Assembly (NCBI GenBank): GCA_017506865.1
Contig: JAFCMP010000065.1
Coordinates: 186,001 to 250,000, forward strand
DNA length: 64,000 bases
Source of the DNA: Tribonema minus
Lineage: Eukaryota; Sar; Xanthophyceae; Tribonematales; Tribonemataceae
Reading direction: 5' to 3'
A program made the translations under genes and the position numbers. The notes beneath the pieces were generated by a model that was not told where the DNA came from, made no database searches, and saw nothing but the letters and a program-made list of their open reading frames with translations. Positions 53,508 to 63,392 of the stretch are shown piece by piece; position 1 is the first letter of the stretch, and each line of letters begins with the position of its first letter.

Positions 53508-56500
53508 ATGGATTACACAGGTGGTGATACCGGCGAAGAGAAATCATGGGCCCAGATCGACCTGTTTGCTTCACCGCAAGGTCAGTCACGAAAGGGCTCA
53601 CCCATCAATCATCAGGTCAATCTTTCCGGCGCACCCGACCCTAGCCATCAGTGGCAACGCCGTGCAGTGGTGGAAGCTGCAGCAAAGAGGCTTAGAGGAC
53701 TATACCGACACGTCCCCTCCGAGTTTTGGAGCTCAGGGATCCGTTGGGGCGACATCAGGAATGTGCACTGCATTGTGCAGGCACTCGCGAAGCACCTGCC
53801 GGACGGAGCATTGACCGTGTGGCATGTTGTCCACGCCCTCAGCCAGGAGCGCATCGACGTGAAGATCAAGGAAACCATATGCGACATCCTGCTCGACACC
53901 TGCAAGGCTGGTAGCTGGCTTGAGAACGACCCCGACATTGGTGTCGCTACGCCGCTCGAAGATGCGCAAGCTCGGGCCTTCTTATGTGGCATGGCGGCCA
54001 TCTTCAGAGTGGTGGTGGGGCATGAGGCGCAAGAGGCTGGCGTCGCGAGCAGTAGACTGGAGCCACTGGGTGGACAGGAGCGCCGGCCTGCCAATTTTGT
54101 GGACGCGGAGGTGAGCAGTGTGTCCGTACTTCGAATTGCTTGCTCTCTGTGTTCGAACTCGTTGGGGGTGGTGCTTTTTTTTGTCAAGTTCGAAAATAGT
54201 CAGCACCTTGCCCCTGCCACATGCACCAGTGTAGTGGAATGTATCATGATTTTCAGCTGCGATTTGGATGTACCAAAAGGCCCCTGAAACACATTTCAAC
54301 TTCTTCAGAGCTTTCCACAGTATGCAGCCGTGAAATGATTTCGCCAGCTGTGTAACTGGCACAGCATTGAGTGCAGTCAGCTGTACTTTTTATTAATTCT
54401 CGCTCAGGGCGCGAAAAAGCCCAGATGACGGTCTAACTTGATGCTGCTGTACGGGATCTGCATGTCGTGTGACTTCTGAAAGTGTCTCAACGACAACCAC
54501 TCAAACGCCGCCGCCGCCAAATGGCATCTCGGGATCCTCCCCTACGTCCTCCTCCATGTGCCCCCCCCCCCCGGATTCTGCCATGTGTGTCATGACACGG
54601 CCAGAGTACGCCATGTGGAGCGCTGCCGACAGTGCCGAGCGTAAGCGCGCCAGGGCGATGCCCTTGAGAGCTATAGGGCGCGCTCCTCCGGGCACTGACA
54701 TCCTGCTGGCATACTCCGTCGCCACAGCCTCCAGCAGCTGCCGCCCCTGCTCCCCGATGCTGCCATAAGACCCGATTGCCAAAGTGGCAAGTTTGTAGCA
54801 ATTCTGGTCATAATGACCAGAAAAGTGGTACTAGTTCAGGAGTGAAAGCTGATAGCGCGCACTCAACAATCTACTATCTACACCAGCTTCACACAAAAAT
54901 CGGTTGCAAACTCACAGGGCGCTGGCAGTGACGAGCGGATGGTAGCATGGCGCAAGCGCGCCGTGGACGCTGTGCTGAGCACTGAGGGGGCTATGCGGCG
55001 CACAAGAGCGAAGGGTGGCTATGATGCCGACGCAGCCGCGCCTCAGACATCAGCCCATGCGCAGGTACGCCAGGGTGTTTCACCAGTTGAAGTTGCATAC
55101 CGACCAGCCACGGTCATGGTCTGTACTTTGAAGTATAAGTGTAGTAGTGTACGGCAGTCCGCCGCGTGTGCGGCGCGACGCAGGCAGTGTGTGCTAGCTT
55201 GCGTCATCGGTCAGCAGTTCACTCACGCCAATGCTTCCGCTTTGCTCAGAGTCAATGCCGTTTGCTTAGGGTTAGGGTTGCGCACATTGGTCATTGCACT
55301 GTAGTAGTTGAGCGCTGTGGCAACAATGTACTTTTATTAATTTCGCTTCGCAAGGGGCGCGAAAAGCCCTCTCTTTGGATGTGCACTCAATGCAACATTC
55401 CTTCTCCGAAGAGAGACTCAACCGCAAACAGGCTTCCCCCTCTTCACACTACCACCAACACCCCACAACCAAACCCTACTTAGGGTTGCCCAGCCGTGAG
55501 GCACACTTGTCCCGTCTTGAAAAAGATTTATGCAGGCCTGGGTCGCCTTTGACAGCGCCCAGAACTGAGGACATTGCTGACACGTCTGAATCACGCCTCT
55601 AGGCAAAATGATCACTGGGCACCAGGCACTGGTGCTAAGGGTATCAATGCTGTTGCTACGAAGAGTCCAACCCAACCCCAACAAACCCCACCCAAACCCC
55701 GATCGGTCCCCACTATCATGCTGCACCAAAGTGCCTAAGCTACTGCCTCTACACGACCAGACCCACTTTGAGGCCTCCCGTGTCTCTGCCAAAATGGTCC
55801 TAACCGTGAACAGCTTTGTGCAGGCCTGGGCTACTGGTAGCAGCGCCCAGAACTGAGGACAATGGTCATGGATCACTAAGTGCCAGGCACTGGTGCTGCA
55901 AAGGCTGATGCTGTCACTCCAGCAAGCACATCTACTAAAACCCGCCCTTCTATTTGCTAGTGTTACCCCCCCCGGTGTCCCCGGCCGCACACTGGAACCC
56001 CTGCTGCGAACTCCTTCCTCCTGCTGCTCCTGCTCCTGCTCCTCCGCGCCGCTCCCGCCAAGCAGCTGCCGCCGCCTGCCCCGTCGCCGCGCACAGGCGC
56101 CGCTCTCTAACCACATGCCTTGGACAACACTCCGCAGAGTTGTATGACTAACAATCAAGGGTGCCGCGAGGCCCCAAGATAGTGTCCTTGTGTCGGTTGT
56201 GGGTTGAAGGCGTGCGCCATCGCCGGCGGCAGGGACGGCGGCGGATAGGCTCCGGTCTTCGACGGTGTGGTTGCAGGTGTTGGTGTTCGCGTTGATGATC
56301 TTGCCGCAGCAGGCAGCAGGCTTGACACTCGGTCGCTGCGTCGGCGTAGGCCACCAAGCAGGCGAAGCCGCCACCTGCCTGCGCCGTCGCCGCATCGCTG
56401 ACCCTCCCCACGGACAAGACTCTGAAAGAGTGTGTGTAACAACAAGCAAGGGTACCGCTAGGTCCCAAGATAGTGTCCAGATGTGAGGTGCTGGGGCAGC

Positions 56501-59093
56501 AAATGCGGTGTACGGCGGCAAGTGCTGGTGGAGGCAGCGCAGGTCCGATGTCGCCGATTCAGCAGTCGGGGCCAGAGGTGCCAGCAGAAGCTGCGGGTTG
56601 CCGCCACACGAACAACACTCCATAGGAGTAGGGTCAACAATCCGGGGTGCCGTGAAGCCCCGGGATAGTGTCCTTGGTGGCGAACTTCAAGCGCAGGTTG
56701 GTCGGCACATGGCGGAAAAGGCACGAGCCCTGGCGACGGCCGAGCAGGCGTAGTCTGCAGCAGCTGCGCACAGCTGCATGAGCCCCACTCCTTCTGCTTC
56801 AGCCACGGATCAGCTCGAAGAGCAATTGGTATGACAATCAACGGTGCCAAAAGGCCCGAAGATAGTATCCTTGGGTGGCGTGAGGGGAGGGAAGTAGCTG
56901 CTCGTGCTGCTTGAGAGGCGAACTGCAAAGCTTTCCATGTCCTTGCCGATGCCGCGAGCTCGAACGTAATGCTCCTCTGGCCTGCTGGTGCTGTGTGATA
57001 AGGGGCTCCAAATGTGCGGCTGAAATGTGGCAGGTGCTGCTGCGGCGCGCCAGATGCACCATGGCTGGTGAAACATGCTAGGCGCGCCAGACAAGCAGCC
57101 CCCACCCTCCACTTCATGGCGCTGCCACACCTTTCGATGTTGGCGAGCTGGCCCCGGGGGGGGCAAAACGTATGTACTCTGTTCTGTACTGGCTCCGTAT
57201 GTACTGTAGTGGCATCGTATATCTGTGCTCAAAGTCTGTTCTCTTCATGCACCTGCCGCGTTCGGTGATGATGTAGCAGTAGTTGAGCGCTGTGGCAGCA
57301 CTGCGCACGTTCAGTGTACTCACTCTGTACTTTCACTTGTGTACCGCTGGCACCCCTGTTAAAGCCCCCCTATCAAGCCTGAAACTGAGCGGCCTGCGCT
57401 CTTGCGTTTGCCGCGAAACGCTTGCCCCGCAGGCGTTTGTGCCAGAGCCGCCCATCGCGACAAGGGGCATGTACGCTACCCAGTTGATGCGCAGCGCTCA
57501 GCCCCAAGCTCCGCCTGCGCGCGCCGCTGCCGCCGCCGCCGCTGCCACCGCCGCTGCTGCCGCCGTTTCTGCTGCCGGACGTGCCAGCACCTCCGCCGCC
57601 GCCGCCGCCGCCGCCGCTGCAGCGCCAACCATGGCCAACAGAGCGCGGTCGGAGTCAGCGCGTTACTGGCAGCAGCGCAGCCAGAACGCCGCAGCGGCGG
57701 CGCAGCAGCCTCGGGCGGCTCCGCGCGAGCTACGCCGCCGCCCCTGCGCCCGGCTGTGGCGGCATTCATATTCGCGCCCACTCGCGCTGCGCTGGCGGCG
57801 CCGCTGCTGCCGCCGCTTCACGCTCATCGGATAGTACTCGCCTCACGGCGCGGGCTCCCGCTGCTGCAGCGCCGCTGGTGCTGCCATTCGACGGTCTGCT
57901 GCGGCAGCTCAATAGGGGCATGCATGACAGAGCTGCGGCGCGGCTTCAAGAAGCTCAAGGGGTACGTGTGCGGCGCGCGTCCGCGCCAGCGGCAGCCCGC
58001 CGTCAGGTACGTGGGCGTACTTCAAGAAGCAGTGGAGGGCAAGTGGAAGTAATGTTCACCGTTTGTTAGAACGCCTTCCTGATTCGTGTAATGTGTCTCT
58101 GCGGCGCGCGTCAGCGCCAGCAGGAGCACGCGTTTGCGCGGAGCGTCAGGTTGGTGAGCATACTTCAAGTAGCAGTAGAGGTCAAGTAGAAGTATAGTTC
58201 ACCGCTTAAAGTGCCTCCGTGATGTTTGGGGTCTCGTTCAGGGTGTGCACGCAGCAATGGCAATACCTGTTTGAACATCAAGCATGGGCAATTCTATTGG
58301 GCATCATGTTACGTGATCACCTCAGTACCGTCAGTGCGGCTGGTCAGGCCGCCGAGTACAGTATTTTCTGTGCGAAGTTCCGGCTTGCAGTTTGACGCGA
58401 GTGCCGCCGCTGCGCCTACTGCCATCACGCGGAACACACTCGCGCCGACGGCAGGAACCTCCGCGCAGCGGCGGCGTCAGCAGTGACGGCGGCGGCAGAT
58501 CCAGTTGTTATTGGAGCGCTGTTGCTGACTCGAGTACTGTCAGCATGCATTGCATCAACCGCAGTAGAAGTCCATGGTGCAAGCGTCCGCTGTGCACACA
58601 TGCATAGCATACAATTCTGCTGCATCTGCTGCCATCACATTGCTTGAACTGGGGCGAACGGTACTGCTGCCATCGCCTCCGCCCCCCCCATCAGGCCTTC
58701 ACTGCAGAGCAGTTGGAGGCTGGCCAGCGGCTGTACGTGCGGCAGCACAGCGCGGCGGCGACAGCGAACCGCGCCGCCGCCGCCGCCCCTGCCGCCGCTG
58801 CTGCGCCGCTGGGACTGCGCTTGTCACCGCCATCGTCTGCCACAACGGCTCCTGCGGAAGCCGCTGCTGCTGCGTTTGCAGCAGCGCTCGAGCCCATGGC
58901 GCTGCGGCCTTCCCAGCGTGCCGCTGCTGCCGCACGTGCGCCGCCGGTAGAGGACGAGGAGGCGCCCCGTCAGCGCGCGTCGGCGCCAGCTTCAACAAGT
59001 GCAGCACGCGCAGCGCAGCAGCAGCAGCAGCAGCAGTAGCACCACCAGCAGCTCCAGCACCAGCACCACCACCAGCAGCAGCGACAGCACTAC

Positions 59094-59143
<50 letters not shown>

Positions 59144-60006
59144 GCAGCACAACCACCACCACCGCTACCAGCAGCAGCTGCGGCACTACCACCACCACCA
59201 GCAGCAGCAGCAGCAGCCTGCGCCGCCCGTGCCTCCGCCAGAGGCGGCGCCGCTGCAGCAGGCACCTGCGCAGCCCCAGCAGGCACCTGCGCAGGCGCAG
59301 CAGGCAGCGGCGCACGGCGACCCGCCGCAGCACCAGCCGCCCGCCTTCATCCGGCGTCTGCTTGCACGAGCGGACGCGCGCAAGGCGGCGCTGCCGGGGA
59401 TGGTGGTCAGAAACCTGGCCACGTACGACGAGGGAGAGCATGGGCAGCGACATCTACGAAACTTCCACAGCGCAGCGGCGGCAGCGTTGAACGCGGAGAG
59501 AGTGCTGCGCGACAGCCTCCTCGAGCGCGCGCAGCAGCAGCAGCGGCAGACCGAGGTCGACGCGCAGGCCGTGCGCATGAGCGACGCGCAGCGCGGCGAG
59601 ACACTGGCGCGCAGCGGCGCCTTCGCGCTGCGGCGGCAGTGGCTGCTCGACGACGCGCGCCTCGACACGGCGTTCGTCTCGGAAGAGCAGCGCATGGCGC
59701 GCTTCGAGGCGTTCTGGCGCGCGGACGCCGCGCTGCGTGCCACGGCCGACGCCGCCAAGCAAGCGGAGCTCGCGCGCCACAAGGAGGACTGGCGCCGGCT
59801 GCGCGAGTGGGCCGCGCAGAAGGGGGTGAAGGTGGCCAAGGACCCCGTCACGAAGGCGGTTGCGCACCACGTGCTGCAGCGCCACGCGGCGCAGGACAAG
59901 GAGCGCGAGCGGCTCCGCAAGCAGGCCCAGCTGCAGCGCCTGCGCGAGCTGCGGCAGGAGGACCGGCAGGAGCGGCAGCGGCTGCAGCAGGAGCAGGAGC
60001 AGCAGC

Positions 60007-60063
<57 letters not shown>

Positions 60064-60145
60064 TCCCGCAGAACCAGCAGCAGCAGCAGCCACCGCAGCA
60101 GCCACCGCAGCAGCAGAAGCAGCAGCAGCAGCAGCAGCAGCCACC

Positions 60146-60178
<33 letters not shown>

Positions 60179-61015
60179 GCACGAGCCAGCTTCTCTGCGC
60201 GAGACTGCGACTGAGCAGCAGCGGGCGCGCATGCTGGCAGACGAGCTGCAGCAGTCTGAGTCAGAATCAGATGCGGAGTCAGACGCTGGCGGCGCATTGT
60301 GGAGCAGCGCTGCCGCTGTTGAGTCCAACTCTGAGATGGAGTCAGACTCTGAGTCAGAGTTCGAGGAAGGCGAGGTGAGCATGCAGCAGATGTCATCCTT
60401 AACTTCATATGTTTCCTAGAAGCGCGTCTTGCCACTTTGGAAATGCAAGTGACGCTCAGTTCCCACAGCTGGCAACGCGCTCAGTCGTGCTGTCCACAAA
60501 AGCCCAATTGCATTTGCCAGGAGATTGCTGATGTTGCGAGGCCTCAACACTATTATTAAGTCCCCCTACGACTACTTTTCGTTGTCATAATATGAGTTGT
60601 GTACTCTTATTCATCATGCGTGAGTGTTCACAAGGTTTTTTGGGACCGCGCTTCCGGTGGTACACCTGCAACGCCGGCCTGGAAGCGCCTTCGTCCACAA
60701 ACGTACCTCAGAGTATGAGCATGTGTATGTCACTTTGAAGCGTCTGATGAAGTCAGGGAACACGCAACAGAGCACTGCGCTGCCACCAAGCTACAGCGTA
60801 CCTATATTTTGGTCTACTTCACCAAACTACAGTTGCTTCGCATACCACCATGGCTACGTAGGCTTCCAATTCAGTACAATGCGCTGCTCAGGTCGGGGCA
60901 ATGAAACGCGCTGTTCAGTCTCTTGTGAGCTGGAAGTACATCTGGACTCTTACGGTCGCTCGCCTGATATCGCTGCTGACGCTCCCTCCAACAGGACGAA
61001 GGCGACGATGCGTGA
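53508..61015 (+). CDS. Uncharacterised Gln/Ala-rich protein gene with in-frame UAG and a frame change (5 putative exons)
   Basis: Putative exons: 53508-54110 (201 codons, donor GAG|GTGAGC), 54918-55064 (49 codons, donor CAG|GTACGC), 57433-58006 (donor CAG|GTACGT), 58695-60374 (560 codons, donor GAG|GTGAGC), 60995-61015 (DEGDDA and TGA). Junctions are phase 0. Exon 1 encodes a mixed globular-looking domain (HCIVQALAKHLPDG, KIKETICDILLDTC). Exon 3 is Ala-rich and needs one frame change (57650-57760). Exon 4 begins AFTAEQLEAGQRLYVRQHS, then Ala-, Gln- and His-rich stretches, a charged helical section (RRLLARADARKAALPG, KEDWRRLREWAAQKG, KERERLRKQAQLQRLRE) and a long polyglutamine run, ending acidic. 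TAG at 59037 interrupts the first Gln run. No family recognised. A nuclear, transcription- or chromatin-related role is only a guess. Joining of exons 1-2 to 3-5 is uncertain, and the gene may be decaying. Confidence 0.4.
54382..54822 (-). mobile_element. 5'-truncated LINE-like retrotransposon 3' end (copy 2, most complete)
   Basis: A minus-strand frame (stop at 54501) encodes KLATLAIGSYGSIGEQGRQL, then LLEAVATEYASR, ALKGIALARLRSALSAALHM, SGRVMTHMAES and a Gly-rich end. The 3' UTR finishes with gggctttttcgcgccctgag and attaataaaaagtac. The order (aliphatic/Gly segment, Arg-rich helix, S-A-L repeat) resembles the C-terminal tail that follows the polymerase domain in some retrotransposon proteins. 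That assignment is inference. It lies antisense in intron 1 of the Gln-rich gene. A perfect 21-bp palindrome (TTCTGGTCA-taa-TGACCAGAA, 54802-54822) sits at its 5' limit. Confidence 0.55.
55327..55372 (-). mobile_element. LINE-like 3' terminus only (copy 4, about 45 bp)
   Basis: Plus-strand tgtacttttattaatttcgc followed by ttcgcaaggggcgcgaaaagcc matches the extreme 3' end of the element at 54382-54430. An extreme 5' truncation of the same family. Confidence 0.5.
55530..55925. repeat. Two-unit tandem repeat, period 260-290 bp
   Basis: gcaggcctgggy, agcgcccagaactgaggaca and gccaggcactggtgct recur in order at 55531-55640 and 55821-55895. Intronic with respect to the Gln-rich gene. Confidence 0.65.
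56140..56880. repeat. Four-copy repeat with a ~45-bp core, spacing 195-290 bp
   Basis: The core aacaatcaagggtgccgcga followed by ggccccaagatagtgtcctt occurs at about 56148, 56440, 56633 and 56830. The long minus-strand frame through this region (55418-56623) repeats the same peptide motif and is best explained by the repeat. Confidence 0.7.
57970..58215. repeat. Two-copy duplication of the exon 3 donor edge of the Gln-rich gene
   Basis: 57971-58076 (gcgcgcgtccgcgccagcgg ... gtcag|gtacgtgggcgtacttcaag) recurs about 130 bp downstream at 58105-58213 (gcgcgcgtcagcgccagcag ... gtcag|gttggtgagcatacttcaag). The duplication supports the donor at 58007 as the exon boundary rather than the alternative at 57962. 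Confidence 0.75.
59037..59039 (+). other. In-frame TAG inside a CAG (Gln) run
   Basis: The frame from 58695 to 60374 has no other stop. The codon follows seven CAG codons and is followed by CAC CAC CAG CAG. One C-to-T transition of CAG would create it. TAG serves as the genuine stop of the FNT, ATAD2-like and second DUF92 genes, so reassignment to Gln is unlikely. Confidence 0.85.
60001..60180 (+). repeat. Long CAG microsatellite coding for polyglutamine
   Basis: Nearly uninterrupted CAG codons at 60010-60061 and again in blocks to 60177. Another CAG array lies at 59095-59141. Prone to length change and assembly error. Confidence 0.9.
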
Positions 61016-62034
61016 CCGGTGCACCAAACGCCCGCGGCACCTGCACAGCGTGGCGCCCGAGCAGGCACGGCAATGCGTGGCGGCTCCTACGCTGGCGCCG
61101 CTGCTGCTGCTGCGGTGGCCGCCAGGGATGCATTGGGCAATGTTGGTGCACGTGCTGCGTCGTTGGTGCCTGGCAGCAACGCTCGTGGCCACTAGCGGAG
61201 AAGCGCGGTAGCAGCTGAGCTTAAAGCTCGACAGCATCAGCTCACGCGCGAGTTGGTGGTGCGCAGGGTGAAGCTGTTGCCACACCGTATGTTAAAATTG
61301 CAAACGACGACAGTTGACGGCTCGCGTACAGAGGATCAGCAGGCAGCAAGCTGCAGTGACGGAGAGTCGCCTTTTTTCGGAGGTTGGAGGGGGGTTATGG
61401 GAGGCAAGCTGTGTGTATTGGTGAAGTCGGACCGAAAGGGTGAGAGACTGAATGAGCGGTAGAGATGTGCGCCGGGCTGTGTGCAGGCATTTGGATAGCC
61501 ACACATGAACCCTGGCGCACAGTAGAAGGGAACAGGCGGGAGGTTCACGACACACCATTGCGTTCTGTCGCTGCGATGCGGTGAACACCACTGCACGCTG
61601 CGCGCGCATGCGCCGCCACTCAAACGTCGGAGCGACGCGCGTAGACGCTACGGCGTGCTGTGCAACAGCGCTCCACCAGGCGCCCCACAGACGCCTTGTA
61701 GCTGCGCGCATGGACATACAGGGGCAGGCGGCGAAAGGTGTACTTCCGAAGTATTTGAGTTCAGAGTGCGCGCGGCAGCCCCAGATGAGGTCTTTGAGAG
61801 AGCAGCATTTGGCCGAGAGTTGGCGGACATGAGTTGTTTCGGCGCTGCATAGCTCACACGGCAGGCATGATTTGCGCAACGGTTTGAATTGGTTCGCTTG
61901 CAGGAGGCACATGAGGGCGGCGATGGGCCTGAATAATAATGCATGCATTAAGCCGTACCGAATGCGCCTGGCAGCAGCGCTCGAGTCTTCCGTGTCACAC
62001 AGGTGGGTTCATGTTGAGCGCTGCCTTCATGGTT
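61016..62034. other. Intergenic, no gene recognised
   Basis: About 1 kb after the last exon of the Gln-rich gene. Overlapping open frames on both strands (the longest is minus, 61292-61948, Cys/Arg-rich) lack any family feature or splice partner. Nothing else seen. Confidence 0.4.
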
Positions 62035-62265
62035 TAGTGTTCATGGCGCGCGTGCTCTCAGCTCTGTCGGCAGCGCGCCACATGACGTACTCATTGCGTG
62101 TTATGACGCACATGGCGGAGTCTGCAGGGACAGATGAAGAGGGCTTGGATATAGGGGGGATGCCAATTGGCGATGTCATTCAGCCGTGATTGTAAATGCG
62201 CATTGAGACACTACTGTAGGTGACAAGGTACATGTAGATTCAGCAAGCTGGACCACCATCTTTGT
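62035..62265 (+). mobile_element. 5'-truncated LINE-like retrotransposon 3' end (copy 3)
   Basis: Plus-strand frame ends ARVLSALSAARHMTYSLRVM, THMAES and a Gly/Asp-rich tail, stop TGA at 62188. The UTR continues cattgagacact ... ttgtcgcgccctaagtgaga to about 62292, paralleling the minus-strand copies at 47.5 and 54.5 kb. This copy is in the opposite orientation and more diverged. Confidence 0.55.
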
Positions 62266-62292
62266 CGCGCCCTAAGTGAGAATGGATAAAAA

Positions 62293-63147
62293 GCACTGTA
62301 CATGCAATGTGCTTCACGTCTCAGTGAGAGTCAACGAGAAGTATGAAGTCAAAATGGAGATGCGAGCGGTACCGTGGGTGGACGATGCAAGAGATGTTAG
62401 CCCGATTTACCATGAAATTGTTTTTGCATCAACCTCATTCATGTCCAGCAAGGATGCTCCTTGAGAACCATCGATTTTTCATGAATGACACAATGCTACT
62501 TCTACTCACTTTCGACACACTATAGCAGCAGCTTTTGCGGAGCAAGTGGGTGTCATTGCAAGGCACTTCAAGAGATGCGCAAAGCAACAATACAGGTGAT
62601 GCGGGAAGGACGCTGTACAGGGCTGACATTTGGCTGGGTCATGCACCTTGTACTACGTCATTTTGTAACAAGACGTCAATCCCGCCAGCAACATGAGGTT
62701 GATTTGTTAGAAGCAAACTTTCAAGGAAAGGGCAGCAACGCCATCCTAGTGGCAGGCGGCTGACACTCAAACACAGCAGACTGCAGACGAGCAGCATCAC
62801 AACAAGGTGAAAGTTTGATGCATTGATGCGCGCGGCCGGTTCTACCACGGTGCAGCAGTGATCAGCCACAGACTGCCACTGCATCTCCGTCTGTCCCCCG
62901 CTCTCTGCCACCATATTCTATTTCATTTGCTGCCGCTGGTGCGAACAGGTCAGCACACCGCGGCGCCAGCTGCCGCACGCCATAGGCCACAATGACAGCT
63001 TCGCCGCTCCGACAACTTCAAGCAAAAGTTCAAAGCTCCGTCCATGTGTGTGTTTCTCATCGTCAATCAAAGAAATTACGTCGCTAGCTGCCCCCTGTAC
63101 ACGACAGCCCCCCCCGCCCCCCCGTCCCCCCTACAGCAGCGCTCAGA
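62293..63147. other. Intergenic spacer before the UROD exon
   Basis: About 0.85 kb, no gene supported. It holds the 3' UTR of the minus-strand UROD gene. Confidence 0.4.
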
Positions 63148-63392
63148 TCACACCGACAGCGCCGACTCGGCGTACCGCGTCTGCTTGGCGGCGTCCACAA
63201 ACGCCGCCACCGCGGCCTCCGGCGTCTGCTGCATGACGCCGTGGCCGAGGTTGAGGATGTGGCCGCGCGGGCCGGCGCGCGCGACGCAGTCTTGAACGGC
63301 GGCCCTGATGGCGTCCTCCGACTCGAGCAGGACGTCGGGGTCGACGTTGCCGCTCACGGGGACGTCAGCGCCGAGGCGGCGGCGCGCGTCGT
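63148..63392 (-). CDS. hemE: Uroporphyrinogen decarboxylase, last exon (partial)
   Basis: The exon begins after CGCCCCAG| at 63392 in phase 1 and ends at TGA 63148-63150, about 81 residues. It carries the diagnostic C-terminal UROD blocks: DDARRRLGADVPVSGNVDPD (Gly-Asn-x-Asp-Pro) and RGHILNLGHGVMQQTPEAAV followed by AFVDAAKQ. UROD decarboxylates the four acetate side chains of uroporphyrinogen III to give coproporphyrinogen III in heme and chlorophyll synthesis, in the plastid of most algae. The rest of the gene lies to the right of the window. The symbol follows the family. Whether this is one of several paralogs cannot be told. Confidence 0.85.

Noticed and set aside
55418-56623. 401-codon open frame on the minus strand
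   Set aside because: It runs through a four-copy tandem repeat and repeats the same peptide motif; it is antisense to an intron of the plus-strand gene and has no family features.
59037-59039. Nuclear code change UAG = Gln
   Set aside because: UAG is the stop of the FNT, ATAD2-like and second DUF92 genes, so reassignment is not supported.
58574-60214. 546-codon plus-strand frame overlapping the Gln-rich exon
   Set aside because: Ala/Arg low-complexity shadow of the CAG/GCN-rich exon in another frame; no splice logic.
59186-60382. 398-codon minus-strand frame rich in Cys and Ser
   Set aside because: Complement of polyglutamine coding (CTG repeats read as Cys/Ser/Leu); not a gene.
61292-61948. 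218-codon minus frame
   Set aside because: Cys/Arg/Leu-rich composition without domain, start context or splice partners; overlaps other open frames.
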